Source: a virus. From it: a stretch of 41,918 nt of DNA. The stretch lies in the IMG/VR virus record IMGVR_UViG_3300033153_004923, positions 1 through 41,918 of that record. One strand, written 5' to 3'. Every line of letters begins with the position of its first letter. Position 1 is the first letter of the stretch. The notes under the pieces are model-generated. The model was not told where the DNA came from, did no database searches, and worked only from the letters and a program-made list of their open reading frames with translations. Below, one piece after another: positions 1 to 7,636 of the stretch. The position numbers were made by a program, and so were the translations under genes.

Positions 1-543
1 AGCGTCTTCAAACCAGACTGCTATGTCTTCACATTCCTCATTGGTCTCAGAGAAGATATCAAACTGCAAGATGTTATCATAGTCCATTTCGTAAATAGCT
101 ACGAGAAACTCCGGGTTAGTCTCGCTCTGTACTGCACGTTCCATGATTCTTGGTTTCTTCATTGTCCTGGGACCGAATGGTTTTTCGCCTAGACTGCCAG
201 GTTCTCTTCTAAAAACCTTCCAGGTGATAGTGGGTGCAAACGTGGGCACTCTATTCGTCCTGTCTGGTTCTTGATCTCCATGGTTGATTACGGACTCCGG
301 GTACGCATGCGTGAAGACTAATGCGGGTTTCAATACCTTAACGAGCTGATATACCCCATGTGCAAAATCCTTAACATCTCCACTACCACCTAATTGTAAG
401 CGAGGTGGGTTTGCTCTTGATGCTGGGATAATTCCATCCGAATCGGTAAGGACCGTATCCGAGTAAGACCCATCATCTTGTCTGACTCCAGTCGGCAGAA
501 TACTATTCTCATCGAGAGTAAATTCGTGCTGTGGGTCAGCCAT
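1..543 (-). CDS. Partial hypothetical protein, probable virion protein (cut by left edge)
   Basis: An open frame of 181 codons starts at an ATG at 541-543 and runs to base 1 without a stop, so the C-terminus lies outside the window. An AGGAG ribosome binding site lies 7 bases upstream and overlaps the end of the preceding gene. The visible part begins MADPQHEFTLDEN and is hydrophilic, with no signal peptide or membrane segment. I do not recognise a family. Its position, last in the visible series after capsid, Ig-like and connector-candidate genes, suggests a head-tail joining or tail protein, by inference only. Confidence 0.75.
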   Translation of the reverse strand, partial: MADPQHEFTLDENSILPTGVRQDDGSYSDTVLTDSDGIIPASRANPPRLQLGGSGDVKDFAHGVYQLVKVLKPALVFTHAYPESVINHGDQEPDRTNRVPTFAPTITWKVFRREPGSLGEKPFGPRTMKKPRIMERAVQSETNPEFLVAIYEMDYDNILQFDIFSETNEECEDIAVWFEDA

Positions 544-545
544 TC

Positions 546-1100
546 TTAGCTCCTAACGTTTTCTCTTCTACAGAGGCAAGCGTAAAATTCGATACGACCA
601 TTATCCCCCCTCATGGGAACCATGTCATTTATGTTGTACTTGCCTATATCTGGAAGAGTAAGATCTTCAACTCTGGGTTTGATCGAATGATCATCCCAGT
701 CTAATTCGTAAATTTCATCTTCAATTTTGGGCTTAACTGTGTGCTCCATATAGTAGATACGGTAATCTACGTGGATCATACCAGCTGGGAGCTCCATTTC
801 AAAGAACCGAGTTAAACTGCCCGCTGTTATCTGTGTATGTCGAACCAGGGTAATCTCATCGGAGAATTCCCATGATGGGCCCCCTGTTGATTCTCGGTAC
901 TCCTCGTCCCAATATTCAGATCTCCTGGTCTTATCGAAGCGCCTGTAGATAACCCAGTGCCCCTGCCCTGGAGTGGATCCATCTCCTCTGAGAATGGCAT
1001 CCATCTCAGTTCGCATATCGATATGGGTTCCCTCCCCCTGAATACTGGTGGCTTTGTCGTAGGGGGTCGCTGTCTGGAGGTAGTATTTGCCCCTCGCCAT
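546..1100 (-). CDS. Hypothetical structural protein, possible head-tail connector
   Basis: This 184-residue protein is encoded directly after the Ig-like protein; the stop of that gene and this ATG overlap by one base (TAATG), which indicates translational coupling. It is rich in charged and aromatic residues, has no membrane segment, and contains alternating beta-like stretches such as FFEMELPAGMIHVDYRIYYM. The C-terminal half has a Cys-x-Cys pair (ACLCRR). I do not recognise a domain. Size and position downstream of the major capsid gene fit a neck, tail-completion or baseplate-type protein, but that is positional inference. Confidence 0.75.
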   Translation of the reverse strand: MARGKYYLQTATPYDKATSIQGEGTHIDMRTEMDAILRGDGSTPGQGHWVIYRRFDKTRRSEYWDEEYRESTGGPSWEFSDEITLVRHTQITAGSLTRFFEMELPAGMIHVDYRIYYMEHTVKPKIEDEIYELDWDDHSIKPRVEDLTLPDIGKYNINDMVPMRGDNGRIEFYACLCRRENVRS

Positions 1101-2527
1101 TAGATGTTTCTCCTTCTCTTGAAGGGATAGGTGAGGTTTCTACCAGCTCTGATGGTAGTAGATGGCTTGTATTGCCCATCTGGTGCATCATCCTCCTGGT
1201 CCATTCGCATCCATGTATCAGGGAATCCTGGGTGTTCTCTCTGGTTGAGGTGAGGTACGGCATGCTTAGGCACAACCCCACTACCGCCAGTTTTGATCAG
1301 GGCCATAGCCTCCTTGACACACAGAAGTAGTCCTTCTCGGATTGGTCCAACCAGATCCTGCACTCCACCAGCATCCTTGGTGATAGACATATCACCTAGG
1401 GTTCGCCTTCCACTACCTAGCTTCCCAATGCCCAGATAGAGGGCATTGATCAGGTCCAGTTCTGTCTTACATGTAACGTACTGCCGCACATAGTTTTGGA
1501 CCGGGCTGGCTATAGTTCCTAGGGTCTGAGCATAGACGCTATTCCTGTGAATGAGCAGTGCTATTGTGTTGTCTGGAACGCTGTCGATGAAGCTACCAAG
1601 GTCCATCCTGATAATCTGGATGGAGGTATACATGGGGTCGAGAATCGTGGTGAAGAAGAACGAGTAATCTGGGGTCAGGTTGGATGTATTCAAGCCCTTG
1701 ATTCTATCCTTGGTGACCGTGATGATATAGTCGGTCATCGGCTCCCAGACTCCAGAGGTGGATGTGCCTTGAACGAAGTTACCACCGCTGTATGTTGATC
1801 CAACATGTCCTGTTCCATTTGGAGTCAACAGGGCAATGTTGGTATCCAGATCATAGGTGAGGCCAAACTGAGGAGTATTGGGAGTGAAGCCAGCCCAGGC
1901 TGTTCCTAAAGCTGCCTCAGCTTCGATAGACACAGTGGCAGTCAACCATCCAGTTGGGTCCGATATGGCTCCAGCAGCCATCCCTGTGACGCTGGGAGCC
2001 GTTGGGTTCTCTATCCACAGATCATCATTGAAATACAGACTGACGCCCTGTGTTTGTACAACCAAGGCAGCCACATCAGCGGGCACTGTTTCAATGATAC
2101 TCAAACTGGTGGTTTCAGCACCGTATATTCCTGTGGCTGGTAAAGAACCACTGGTAGCTATGAGATCACTTCCTGCTCCGGTTGGTTCTATGGTGATAGA
2201 TGAAGCAGTGAAGGTCCAAGAGGGATTGGAGATTAGAGCCTCTCCAAAGGCATTCTTGATGGAGCCACCAATGAGGGTGGCTCTATATTCAATTCCTGAA
2301 TTTAGAAGTGCTAGCGGAGTAAATCTAGCCTTACGTTCACCATGCAGATAATCAACATTACCCACCAATACATCAGTAATGCTGTTCTCTACATTCACAA
2401 TGAATGTCAAATCCGTAATGGTGGAAGAATCCATTGCTTGATCAAACGTCGCAGTTATGATCGTATTGGCCGGAACACCACTAGCTAAGTTATCAGGATT
2501 GGTAACCAGAAGTAACGGGTTAGCCAT
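1100..2527 (-). CDS. Virion structural protein with bacterial Ig-like (Big_5/SbsA-type) domains
   Basis: This is a 475-residue protein. Its first 110 residues match the pattern of SbsA/Big_5 Ig-like domains: NPDNLASGVP near the start, then ITATFDQAMDSSTI, a stretch like GNVDYLHGERKARFTP, and GIEYRATLIGGSIKNAFG. A second, weaker copy follows at about residues 135-300, ending in YIITVTKDRIKGLN. The remainder is mixed alpha/beta, with a basic C-terminus (YPFKRRRNI). Such domains in phages usually sit on surface-exposed capsid, tail or fibre proteins and give weak adhesion. It lies between the capsid module and the connector candidates. The exact location in the particle is unknown. Confidence 0.8.
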   Translation of the reverse strand: MANPLLLVTNPDNLASGVPANTIITATFDQAMDSSTITDLTFIVNVENSITDVLVGNVDYLHGERKARFTPLALLNSGIEYRATLIGGSIKNAFGEALISNPSWTFTASSITIEPTGAGSDLIATSGSLPATGIYGAETTSLSIIETVPADVAALVVQTQGVSLYFNDDLWIENPTAPSVTGMAAGAISDPTGWLTATVSIEAEAALGTAWAGFTPNTPQFGLTYDLDTNIALLTPNGTGHVGSTYSGGNFVQGTSTSGVWEPMTDYIITVTKDRIKGLNTSNLTPDYSFFFTTILDPMYTSIQIIRMDLGSFIDSVPDNTIALLIHRNSVYAQTLGTIASPVQNYVRQYVTCKTELDLINALYLGIGKLGSGRRTLGDMSITKDAGGVQDLVGPIREGLLLCVKEAMALIKTGGSGVVPKHAVPHLNQREHPGFPDTWMRMDQEDDAPDGQYKPSTTIRAGRNLTYPFKRRRNI

Positions 2528-2538
2528 GGTGTGGTTTC

Positions 2539-3180
2539 CTATCTTCTATTAGAGTGAGAAGCTCGCTTAGTTTTGGATTTAGCTTCCTTTTGTTCTTCAA
2601 TGAGTTCGTTGGCCAAGTCGGTGTCCTTTGGTTCATTCTTCAAAGGTCTCTTGTCTTTCTTAATTCTCTTTCGTTGCCAGTTCGTATCCATTCCTTCCTT
2701 GCCTCCACTTAAAACTCCGATTGCCAACTCTGAGGCGTATTCCTTGATCGCCCCGGATAAGTACTTAACTAGAGTCTTTCTTGGCTTTTCTGATGAGACT
2801 TCTATGGAAAGAAGAGATTCAATTTCTGTGTTTTGAAACTTACCCTCTTCGACCATCTTCTTGATGACCGAGATCGGGTTGTTCAAATAAGAGGATATAT
2901 CAACATCCTTCTTATTGAAATCCAAACCTGGAAGCTTGGGTTTCCTTGCTGAAAGCTTTAGACGCCCGAGCCTTACAGCCTCTTCTACTATATGAAGAAA
3001 ACCAGTGCATCTCCTGTCGCACTCGATATGGTTTTCTGGCCCTTCTGGGATTTGAGCAATCATTCCTTTCGGAGTGAAAGCATCCAGTGCGATTCCTGTA
3101 TGATCTAGATCCTTCCAGTAAATGGCTTTCTTCGGATTTAGTACTACCCAATAACCAGGTTTTACTTCTAGCGGTGTCAT
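2539..3180 (-). CDS. Hypothetical protein, capsid-module neighbour
   Basis: The frame opens at 3186, but GGAG lies only 1 base before that ATG and 7 bases before a second ATG at 3178-3180, so I chose the second (213 residues). The N-terminal 80 residues resemble a small compact domain (KPGYWVVLNPKKAIYW, then two Cys in ECDRRC). The C-terminal third is strongly basic and lysine-rich (RKRIKKDKRPLKN, then KSKTKRASHSNRR), which suggests nucleic-acid or capsid-interior contact. It is the first gene after the major capsid gene and follows a terminator-like hairpin. No family recognised. Confidence 0.75.
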   Translation of the reverse strand: MTPLEVKPGYWVVLNPKKAIYWKDLDHTGIALDAFTPKGMIAQIPEGPENHIECDRRCTGFLHIVEEAVRLGRLKLSARKPKLPGLDFNKKDVDISSYLNNPISVIKKMVEEGKFQNTEIESLLSIEVSSEKPRKTLVKYLSGAIKEYASELAIGVLSGGKEGMDTNWQRKRIKKDKRPLKNEPKDTDLANELIEEQKEAKSKTKRASHSNRR

Positions 3181-3203
3181 TTGCATACTCCTTAAGAACT
3201 AAA

Positions 3204-3231
3204 GGGGATGAGGGCTTGAACCCCCATCCCC
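3204..3231 (-). terminator. Terminator-like hairpin downstream of the major capsid gene
   Basis: Bases 3204-3214 pair with 3221-3231 around a 6-base loop, giving 11 pairs. In the leftward transcript the one imperfect pair is a G-U wobble, whereas in the rightward transcript it would be A-C. The structure therefore favours the minus strand. It is followed by TTTAGTTCTT, only a broken T run, so termination would be partial. It lies in the only sizeable gap (about 80 bases) of the head module. Confidence 0.55.
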
Positions 3232-3266
3232 TCAGTTCACTCATTCGATATGTAACTAACTCGTGA

Positions 3267-4601
3267 TTACCAGGCGTGGCCAGTAGGCTGGCTAGTGCTC
3301 TGAGAAATCTCAGCGATGGTCTGACTGTTGACATTATCGAAGACGTAGTTGCGCTCAACCACGACGTTCTTGGCAACAGCAACAGAGCGTCCCTGCTCTA
3401 CGACGTTTAGGCCGTAGCGTTCACGAATCTTCAGGTTACGAATATCGCGTGCTGGGTCATCGAACTCTTCCGTGCTGACTGGGTCTCTGGTAACCAGGAT
3501 ACCACAATTACCACTATCGCACATGATAATTGAGGTGGATGGCTTACCGATTCCAGCAACCGATGGGGTAAATGGAACATGTGGCGACACGAGAACTGTC
3601 ATTGGTGTTGGCAGGAATCGTGGCGGCAAATTGAATGTCGCATTCATTGGGTTCAGGGTGGCGACCCAAGGGCTGGCCGCTGGTAGAGGCTGTCCACCAA
3701 GAGCTGCTGCTCCTGCTGTTCCGCTTTCTCCAGTTGCCTTAGTCCTTAGACCAAATCCACCAAAACCAGTTCCCCAACCGTTGAAAGGATTACCAGCAGG
3801 AATCTTACGTGTTGCCACGGTAGCTCCCTGAAGAACGATCTCCCTTATCTCGGGGTCGGTCATAAACACCTTCCATGCCAAAGGATGCATGAGAAGGGTA
3901 TCTGGTGTGAATCCACGTAGAACGAGCCAGGTGTACATGTCAAAGATATCGTGCAATGTCATGCTTCCGTTGGCTGCTCCTGTGAGGTCACGTCCGGTTA
4001 GAGCTCCAATCTCGCCGCCATCGGTTCCACTCTGGTCATTGTTGAACACAGTGTATCCCATGGAGTTGAAGAGTTGAAGTGCTTTCTTTTCCTTGTGGCG
4101 TGCTAGGGCTCGACCTGCCGCCCTCAACCACAAGTTCAATACATCCCACTGGGAGTCTGCGATGAGCTCGTCGGTGACAGAAATGCGAAGTCCGTGCTTG
4201 GAGACTGTGACTGCAACCATGTCTCCTCCGTCGAGGTCAGGAGACCTCTCCGGGTACTCGGCTCCCTCTGGGATCTCGGCTGCATAGATTGCTCCAATAG
4301 CTCCGATCTCAATCATCCGACCTGCACCCATGCGAACTTCCTCAAACAGATTCGGCACGATCAGAAGATTAGGCTCGATAGCCTCTCTGACGATATACTG
4401 AACAACTCTGGGAATGAAGCGCGTTGCATCGCCTGTCATCAGGGTGTCCTGAATGTTCAAACGAGCAGGCTCTTCGTCTGATGCAGAAATGCACCATCCG
4501 TTGTTGGTCATTACGTCATAGAGTCTATGGATACCATTGATCTCTTCTGGCTTGAATCCGTCTTCGGGGACGAAGAGGTCGAAATAGTCCATCTTGTTCA
4601 T
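3267..4601 (-). CDS. Major capsid protein (HK97-fold)
   Basis: This 444-residue protein has the layout of an HK97-type major capsid protein. A helical N-terminal region is followed by the long E-loop/P-domain signature (GRMIEIGAIGAIYAAEIPEG, then VTVSKHGLRISVTDELI), a long spine helix (RAAGRALARHKEKKALQLFNSM), and an A-domain with LLMHPLAWKVFMTDPEIREI. The C-terminal part is hydrophobic and beta-rich with VLVSPHVPF. The start has GGAGGAGAGGACCA upstream. It follows the protease-scaffold gene and a probable capsid-associated gene, the standard order protease - decoration - capsid. A Gly/Ala-rich insertion lies near residues 270-300. The fold is assigned from sequence pattern and gene order. 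Confidence 0.88.
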   Translation of the reverse strand: MNKMDYFDLFVPEDGFKPEEINGIHRLYDVMTNNGWCISASDEEPARLNIQDTLMTGDATRFIPRVVQYIVREAIEPNLLIVPNLFEEVRMGAGRMIEIGAIGAIYAAEIPEGAEYPERSPDLDGGDMVAVTVSKHGLRISVTDELIADSQWDVLNLWLRAAGRALARHKEKKALQLFNSMGYTVFNNDQSGTDGGEIGALTGRDLTGAANGSMTLHDIFDMYTWLVLRGFTPDTLLMHPLAWKVFMTDPEIREIVLQGATVATRKIPAGNPFNGWGTGFGGFGLRTKATGESGTAGAAALGGQPLPAASPWVATLNPMNATFNLPPRFLPTPMTVLVSPHVPFTPSVAGIGKPSTSIIMCDSGNCGILVTRDPVSTEEFDDPARDIRNLKIRERYGLNVVEQGRSVAVAKNVVVERNYVFDNVNSQTIAEISQSTSQPTGHAW

Positions 4602-4616
4602 TGGTCCTCTCCTCCG

Positions 4617-5852
4617 TTAAGCCAGCAGAAGCTGGATGCGAGCCACTCCGAAGCTACCCCTCTGTACTGAATCGAGGATGTTCTTCCGACTGGGTGCGGT
4701 GTTAAATGCAGACTGAATCATCACATCTCTTACAAACGTAAACAGAGGAGATGGGAGACCAGCGGTTTCTGTTCCAGGCATCATGCTGCCAGGATATGTG
4801 GTGACTGTTTCAAGGTCGGCCTTGGGGAATCTACTATCCGTAACTACCAACCTACCTACGGTCTGTGCTGTAATCAAAGCACCATCAGGTGCTGCTGATG
4901 TTCCTAGTGTTCCAAGAGGGAACGCTGTAGCTGCATCTGCGCTTGTTGGCGAAGGAGCAGCCCACTGAGGAACTAGCTTACCGTAGAGATCAGACATAAG
5001 CAACGAACCAGGAATCAAGAGATTTGCATCTCCGGTGTGGTTGTATACAAATGCATGAGTTCTACCAACGGTCTGGTACCAGTCAGATGTGCCAGCTACG
5101 ACCAAAGGAGCAATTTCGCTAGATCCAGTCCCGTTTTCCAGGGCTAGGGCTAGAGCATTATGCTTATTTAGACCAGCAGCATCCGCATTGTAGAGATCAA
5201 CGAACGGAAGTTCGATGTATCCACGGGACACAATACCACTAATGTTGAAGAGTTGATAGTTGAGGTTAGCACCACGAATGTCCTGATAGACATCGGCGGT
5301 GACTAGACCAATTGGGTAGTTTCCAGCTCTGGTGTATGGAAGGTCAACATTGGCTCCACCCGCTGCGATATTCACGAGGGTTCCATCTGTCTGAATTGTT
5401 CTTCCAGTATCCAGAGTGGTGTATTGATCCATAGACCCTGACCCAGAGATTACATTGTAACCTCCATTGGCAGGCATAAGCAGAGCAGCTACTGCATCGG
5501 TGTAGCCCCAGAAATCTAGGTCGATGTTGGCAGTGATAGCACCACCAGTGTAATCGACACCAACATAAATGGAACTAGCGTCAGCTACTTCACCAAAACC
5601 GTGCGGGTTTGTCTTGGTAGTAAGGCCAGCAACAACTGTGCCCTTAGCAATAACAACACCATCTTCTGTGGTGCTGTCTACCATCATAACCGGCAGGTAC
5701 TTAAATGGATAGAAGGCTTCGGGAGGTCTAGAGCCATTACCTGGCTCTGAATGCTCGATAATTCCGCGAAGCTTGCTCTGAATAAAACCACTCAATGGAG
5801 ATCGTGTTTGCTGACGACGAGTCGTGTAGTTATTGAAATTCAACTGTGCCAT
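4617..5852 (-). CDS. Capsid-associated / decoration-like structural protein
   Basis: This 411-residue protein is encoded between the protease-scaffold and the major capsid gene. An AGGAGG site lies 9 bases before the ATG. It is rich in Gly, Ala, Thr and Val with regular beta-like stretches (KYLPVMMVDSTTEDGVVIAKGTVVAG, of which the first part resembles decoration-protein beta barrels). It has no membrane segment and one FWGYTDAVAALLMPANGGYN stretch. No catalytic motif is visible. Position and composition fit a capsid decoration, stabilising or second capsid protein. At over 400 residues it is much longer than lambda gpD-type proteins, so it may be a distinct capsid component. Confidence 0.7.
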   Translation of the reverse strand: MAQLNFNNYTTRRQQTRSPLSGFIQSKLRGIIEHSEPGNGSRPPEAFYPFKYLPVMMVDSTTEDGVVIAKGTVVAGLTTKTNPHGFGEVADASSIYVGVDYTGGAITANIDLDFWGYTDAVAALLMPANGGYNVISGSGSMDQYTTLDTGRTIQTDGTLVNIAAGGANVDLPYTRAGNYPIGLVTADVYQDIRGANLNYQLFNISGIVSRGYIELPFVDLYNADAAGLNKHNALALALENGTGSSEIAPLVVAGTSDWYQTVGRTHAFVYNHTGDANLLIPGSLLMSDLYGKLVPQWAAPSPTSADAATAFPLGTLGTSAAPDGALITAQTVGRLVVTDSRFPKADLETVTTYPGSMMPGTETAGLPSPLFTFVRDVMIQSAFNTAPSRKNILDSVQRGSFGVARIQLLLA

Positions 5853-5894
5853 CGTACTCGATCCTCCTTACAGGTTCTTTTCAAGTTTACAGAG

Positions 5895-7577
5895 TTACTT
5901 TTTTCCACCAAATAGAGTGTCTTTGACATTATTCTGCTTGGACTCTCTAGAATTCCTACGTGGGCGACTCTGTCTTTCTTTGGTTTCTACTCCCTGAGAC
6001 TCGATTGTCCCAGTTGGAGTTTTCTTTTGTCCTATTTCTAGAACCAAATCACTTATACTATCTTCCAGAGATTTGATGTCCCTGGAACTATGCTCTTTGA
6101 TCATCTCATCCCGGAGGGTCTTACGTTCCTCTGGGTCTGTCTTGCTAAGAATTTCAGCTGCTCCTGGCTTACCGAGACGGATCTTAAGATCAACGGCCTT
6201 CTCAGCAAGGTCCTCGTGCCTCTTAGTTTTGAGTGCAGATACATCCTCTACCAACTTCTCATTCTCATCCTTCAGAGTCAAATTCTCGGACTCAAGGGCA
6301 CTATTTTTGTCATTCAGCTCCCTGTTGTCCGAAGATAGCGTATTGATTGTATCCTTGAGCGACTGTGTGTTCTTCTTAGCTTTAGTTGTCTGATCATTGA
6401 GCTCGGATGTCTGTACTTCTTGATCCTTGATCTTGTCCTGCAGTTCTGTGACGTAACTAAGGTCCGAAACCCATGCTGTCATGAGATCGGATATCGTTAC
6501 CTCGTCTTTTGAACTCTTGCCCTTAGCAGAACACCCAAGAGAACTAGCTTTCTTGGAAACGCAGGCAAGAATCTTAGACTTGGTACTGTCAGAAACCTTA
6601 GCTCTCCCAATCAAACGCCTGGCTGCTGTAACATGTGCACAGTCAGGAACAGGGAATGATCTCTTCGGTCCACAGAAAGTGCCACCTGATAGCTTCTTTC
6701 TCTGTGCCGTTGAGAGCTTAGCGTCTTCTAATACCTCATCTAGTTGAGGATCCAAGACATCTACGAACTCAGTAATCTCCTCATCAGTGAACTCGTGCTC
6801 ATCGATGAGTGCCTTAATCTGGTCCATGAGGGTCATGGTGTCCTCTCCTTCAGTGTTTGAATCGGTTGTGTCTTCTGTTTCGTCATTAAGCAACGAATCT
6901 TCAAACCCAAGTACGTCTACATCATGAGAATCCTGTACTACGCTGATACCTTCAACCTTGGCAAATTCATCGGCTGGGGTATTTACAAACGAAAGCTCCG
7001 TATAGTTGATATCTGATATCTTCCAGTAACAGAGCTTGTCATTGTAGTCTTTGCCCTTCTTGTGCTCACAGAGACCGTTCTTGGCTAGGTTAGAATCACA
7101 GATGGAGCACCTTACGTTCTTGGACTGCATCCCTACAGAAACACTCAGGTACCTCTCATCGAGGATCTTCTGAATTGCATCTGAATCTGTGATCTTAACT
7201 AGAAGTTCAATGTAACCCGATGGGGTTTCCATGTCATCCAAGCCTTCAACGCCCAACTCTAAATACTCAGCGTTCTTGACTCGACCAATAGCGTCTTTCT
7301 TCTTCTCGTGATGCGTGAGGACTGGTTTCTCATGAGGATCTATCCAACTAGCTGCTGCCCTTCGCATTGCGTCCGGAATGTACATTGCAATGTTTTTGTT
7401 AAGCATGCCAGCATGGGTAGCCGATACCTTGACCATAAGAGCTTTGGGTTTGGTCTCAGTCTTGCTTGTTTTGGCATCCTCTACGAGAATGCTCTTGAGC
7501 ATAGACCTGTTTTCATCGCTGAGACTGCCTGAATCAATGACGAATTGATCGACTATTCTCAATGAATCCCTTTTCAC
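5895..7577 (-). CDS. Prohead protease with C-terminal scaffold-like coiled coil
   Basis: This 560-residue protein starts at a GTG with GGAGG 8 bases upstream. Residues 1-210 look like a phage prohead serine protease: His89-90 in PVLTHHEKKKDAIGRV, Ser145/147 in RYLSVSVGMQ, and the typical TELSFVNTPADEF. A Cys-rich insert (CSIC at 157-160, LCEH at 169-172) could hold zinc. Residues 290-350 carry the FCGPKRSFPVPDCAHV block often found in such phage proteins. Residues 380-455 form a long coiled coil (heptads like LKDTINTLSSDNRELN), typical of internal scaffold. It would mature the head while the tail part acts as scaffold. The gene precedes decoration and capsid genes. Confidence 0.85.
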   Translation of the reverse strand: MKRDSLRIVDQFVIDSGSLSDENRSMLKSILVEDAKTSKTETKPKALMVKVSATHAGMLNKNIAMYIPDAMRRAAASWIDPHEKPVLTHHEKKKDAIGRVKNAEYLELGVEGLDDMETPSGYIELLVKITDSDAIQKILDERYLSVSVGMQSKNVRCSICDSNLAKNGLCEHKKGKDYNDKLCYWKISDINYTELSFVNTPADEFAKVEGISVVQDSHDVDVLGFEDSLLNDETEDTTDSNTEGEDTMTLMDQIKALIDEHEFTDEEITEFVDVLDPQLDEVLEDAKLSTAQRKKLSGGTFCGPKRSFPVPDCAHVTAARRLIGRAKVSDSTKSKILACVSKKASSLGCSAKGKSSKDEVTISDLMTAWVSDLSYVTELQDKIKDQEVQTSELNDQTTKAKKNTQSLKDTINTLSSDNRELNDKNSALESENLTLKDENEKLVEDVSALKTKRHEDLAEKAVDLKIRLGKPGAAEILSKTDPEERKTLRDEMIKEHSSRDIKSLEDSISDLVLEIGQKKTPTGTIESQGVETKERQSRPRRNSRESKQNNVKDTLFGGKK

Positions 7578-7636
7578 CGTTTTTTCCTCCTAGGCTGCAT
7601 TGCCTGTCAGATGGTAACATAACATATTCCTTAGTG

